From contig CAIMUU010000068.1 in NCBI GenBank assembly GCA_903844835.1, forward strand, positions 1 through 13,062: a stretch of 13,062 bases of DNA, given 5' to 3'. The translations under genes were made by a program, and so were the position numbers. Below, one piece after another: positions 12,975-13,062 of this stretch (positions are counted from its first letter, which is position 1; every line of letters starts with the position of its first letter). A model generated the notes under the pieces. The model did not search any database, had not been told where the DNA came from, and saw nothing but the letters and a program-made list of their open reading frames with translations. The DNA is from an uncultured bacterium (GTDB lineage Bacteria; Patescibacteriota; Saccharimonadia; Saccharimonadales; Saccharimonadaceae).

Positions 12975-12994
12975 AAACACTAGATATGGTGTTT
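12975..12994 (+). other. Short inverted repeat (hairpin) after the malic enzyme gene
   Basis: AAACAC (12975-12980) and GTGTTT (12989-12994) form a six-pair stem with an eight-base loop. One more T follows at 12995. The stem is AT-rich and short for an intrinsic terminator, and it lies just downstream of the TATAAT at 12960. It could be a weak terminator of the malic enzyme mRNA or part of the next gene's leader. Confidence 0.35.
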
Positions 12995-13037
12995 TATGAC
13001 TCCCGGTGTTACAATAGGTGCTCATAGGGAGGTATTG

Positions 13038-13062
13038 GTGCTTTGGGGCAAAAACAAAAATA
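13038..13062 (+). CDS. First codons of an unidentified gene, cut by the window edge
   Basis: An open frame runs to the last base with only eight full codons visible after GTG 13038, reading M-L-W-G-K-N-K-N. AGGGAGG at 13026-13032 is a near-perfect ribosome binding site, five bases before this GTG; TTG 13035 and ATG 12996 are in the same frame. The strong site argues for the GTG or the TTG. Too little is visible to name a product. Confidence 0.4.

Noticed and set aside
1..13062. CRISPR array, insertion sequence, transposase, integrase, prophage or toxin-antitoxin genes
   Set aside because: No regularly spaced direct repeats, no mobile-element proteins and no matching small gene pairs are seen on either strand; the genes read as ordinary chromosomal genes.
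1..13062. TGA recoding to glycine or tryptophan, as in some CPR groups
   Set aside because: All recognised proteins are full length under the standard code and contain no in-frame TGA, so there is no sign of recoding in this window.

Overview
The window most likely comes from a reduced-genome bacterium of the Candidate Phyla Radiation, and Saccharibacteria (TM7) is my best guess. The reasons are the family set and its form rather than any marker gene. Both Mur ligases start directly at the ATP-binding domain. A FemAB-type peptidoglycan transferase sits in a cell-wall cluster. There is a short malic enzyme and a membrane-anchored Ig/C39 surface protein. Base composition is moderately AT-rich. 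Twelve complete or nearly complete protein genes, one tRNA gene and the first codons of a further gene fill almost the whole window. The longest stretch between genes is about 136 bp (9688-9823). All twelve genes end in TAA or TAG, and none of the reading frames contains TGA.

Layout, left to right. A small export-type membrane protein (2-457) is followed by a class III PLP aminotransferase (531-1763) and a MurE-like ligase (1810-3108), all on the plus strand. A minus-strand block then runs 7568 to 3109: a FemX/FemAB-like transferase, an arginine deiminase/DDAH-like protein, D-Ala-D-Ala ligase and a MurF-like ligase. Together with the convergent murE-like gene, whose stop codon directly abuts the murF-like stop, this forms a peptidoglycan precursor locus. 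A conserved-looking acidic, proline-rich hypothetical protein (7632-8126, minus) is divergent from a bifunctional phosphoglucose/phosphomannose isomerase (8220-9260, plus). Then follow tRNA-Ser(GGA), a small Cys/His-rich two-helix membrane protein, a 645-residue anchored surface protein with Ig-like repeats and a C39-like cysteine peptidase domain, and an NAD(P)-malic enzyme. The right edge has a promoter, a small hairpin and a strong ribosome binding site in front of an unidentified gene.

How the genes work together. The MurE-like, MurF-like, Ddl and FemX-like proteins cover stem-peptide extension, D-Ala-D-Ala supply and bridge formation on lipid II. The isomerase feeds hexose phosphates into glycolysis and sugar-nucleotide synthesis, and malic enzyme supplies pyruvate and reduced cofactor. 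The DDAH-like protein lies inside the wall cluster, but two residues usually needed for guanidine chemistry are replaced, so its reaction is open.

The most interesting signals outside the genes are two. First, translation starts fall into two classes: genes with a good Shine-Dalgarno sequence, and genes with a -10 hexamer only 6-9 bases before the start codon, which implies leaderless mRNAs. Second, the 5' leader of the C39 gene (9751-9813) can fold into a 12-pair bulged helix capped by either of two mutually exclusive hairpins.
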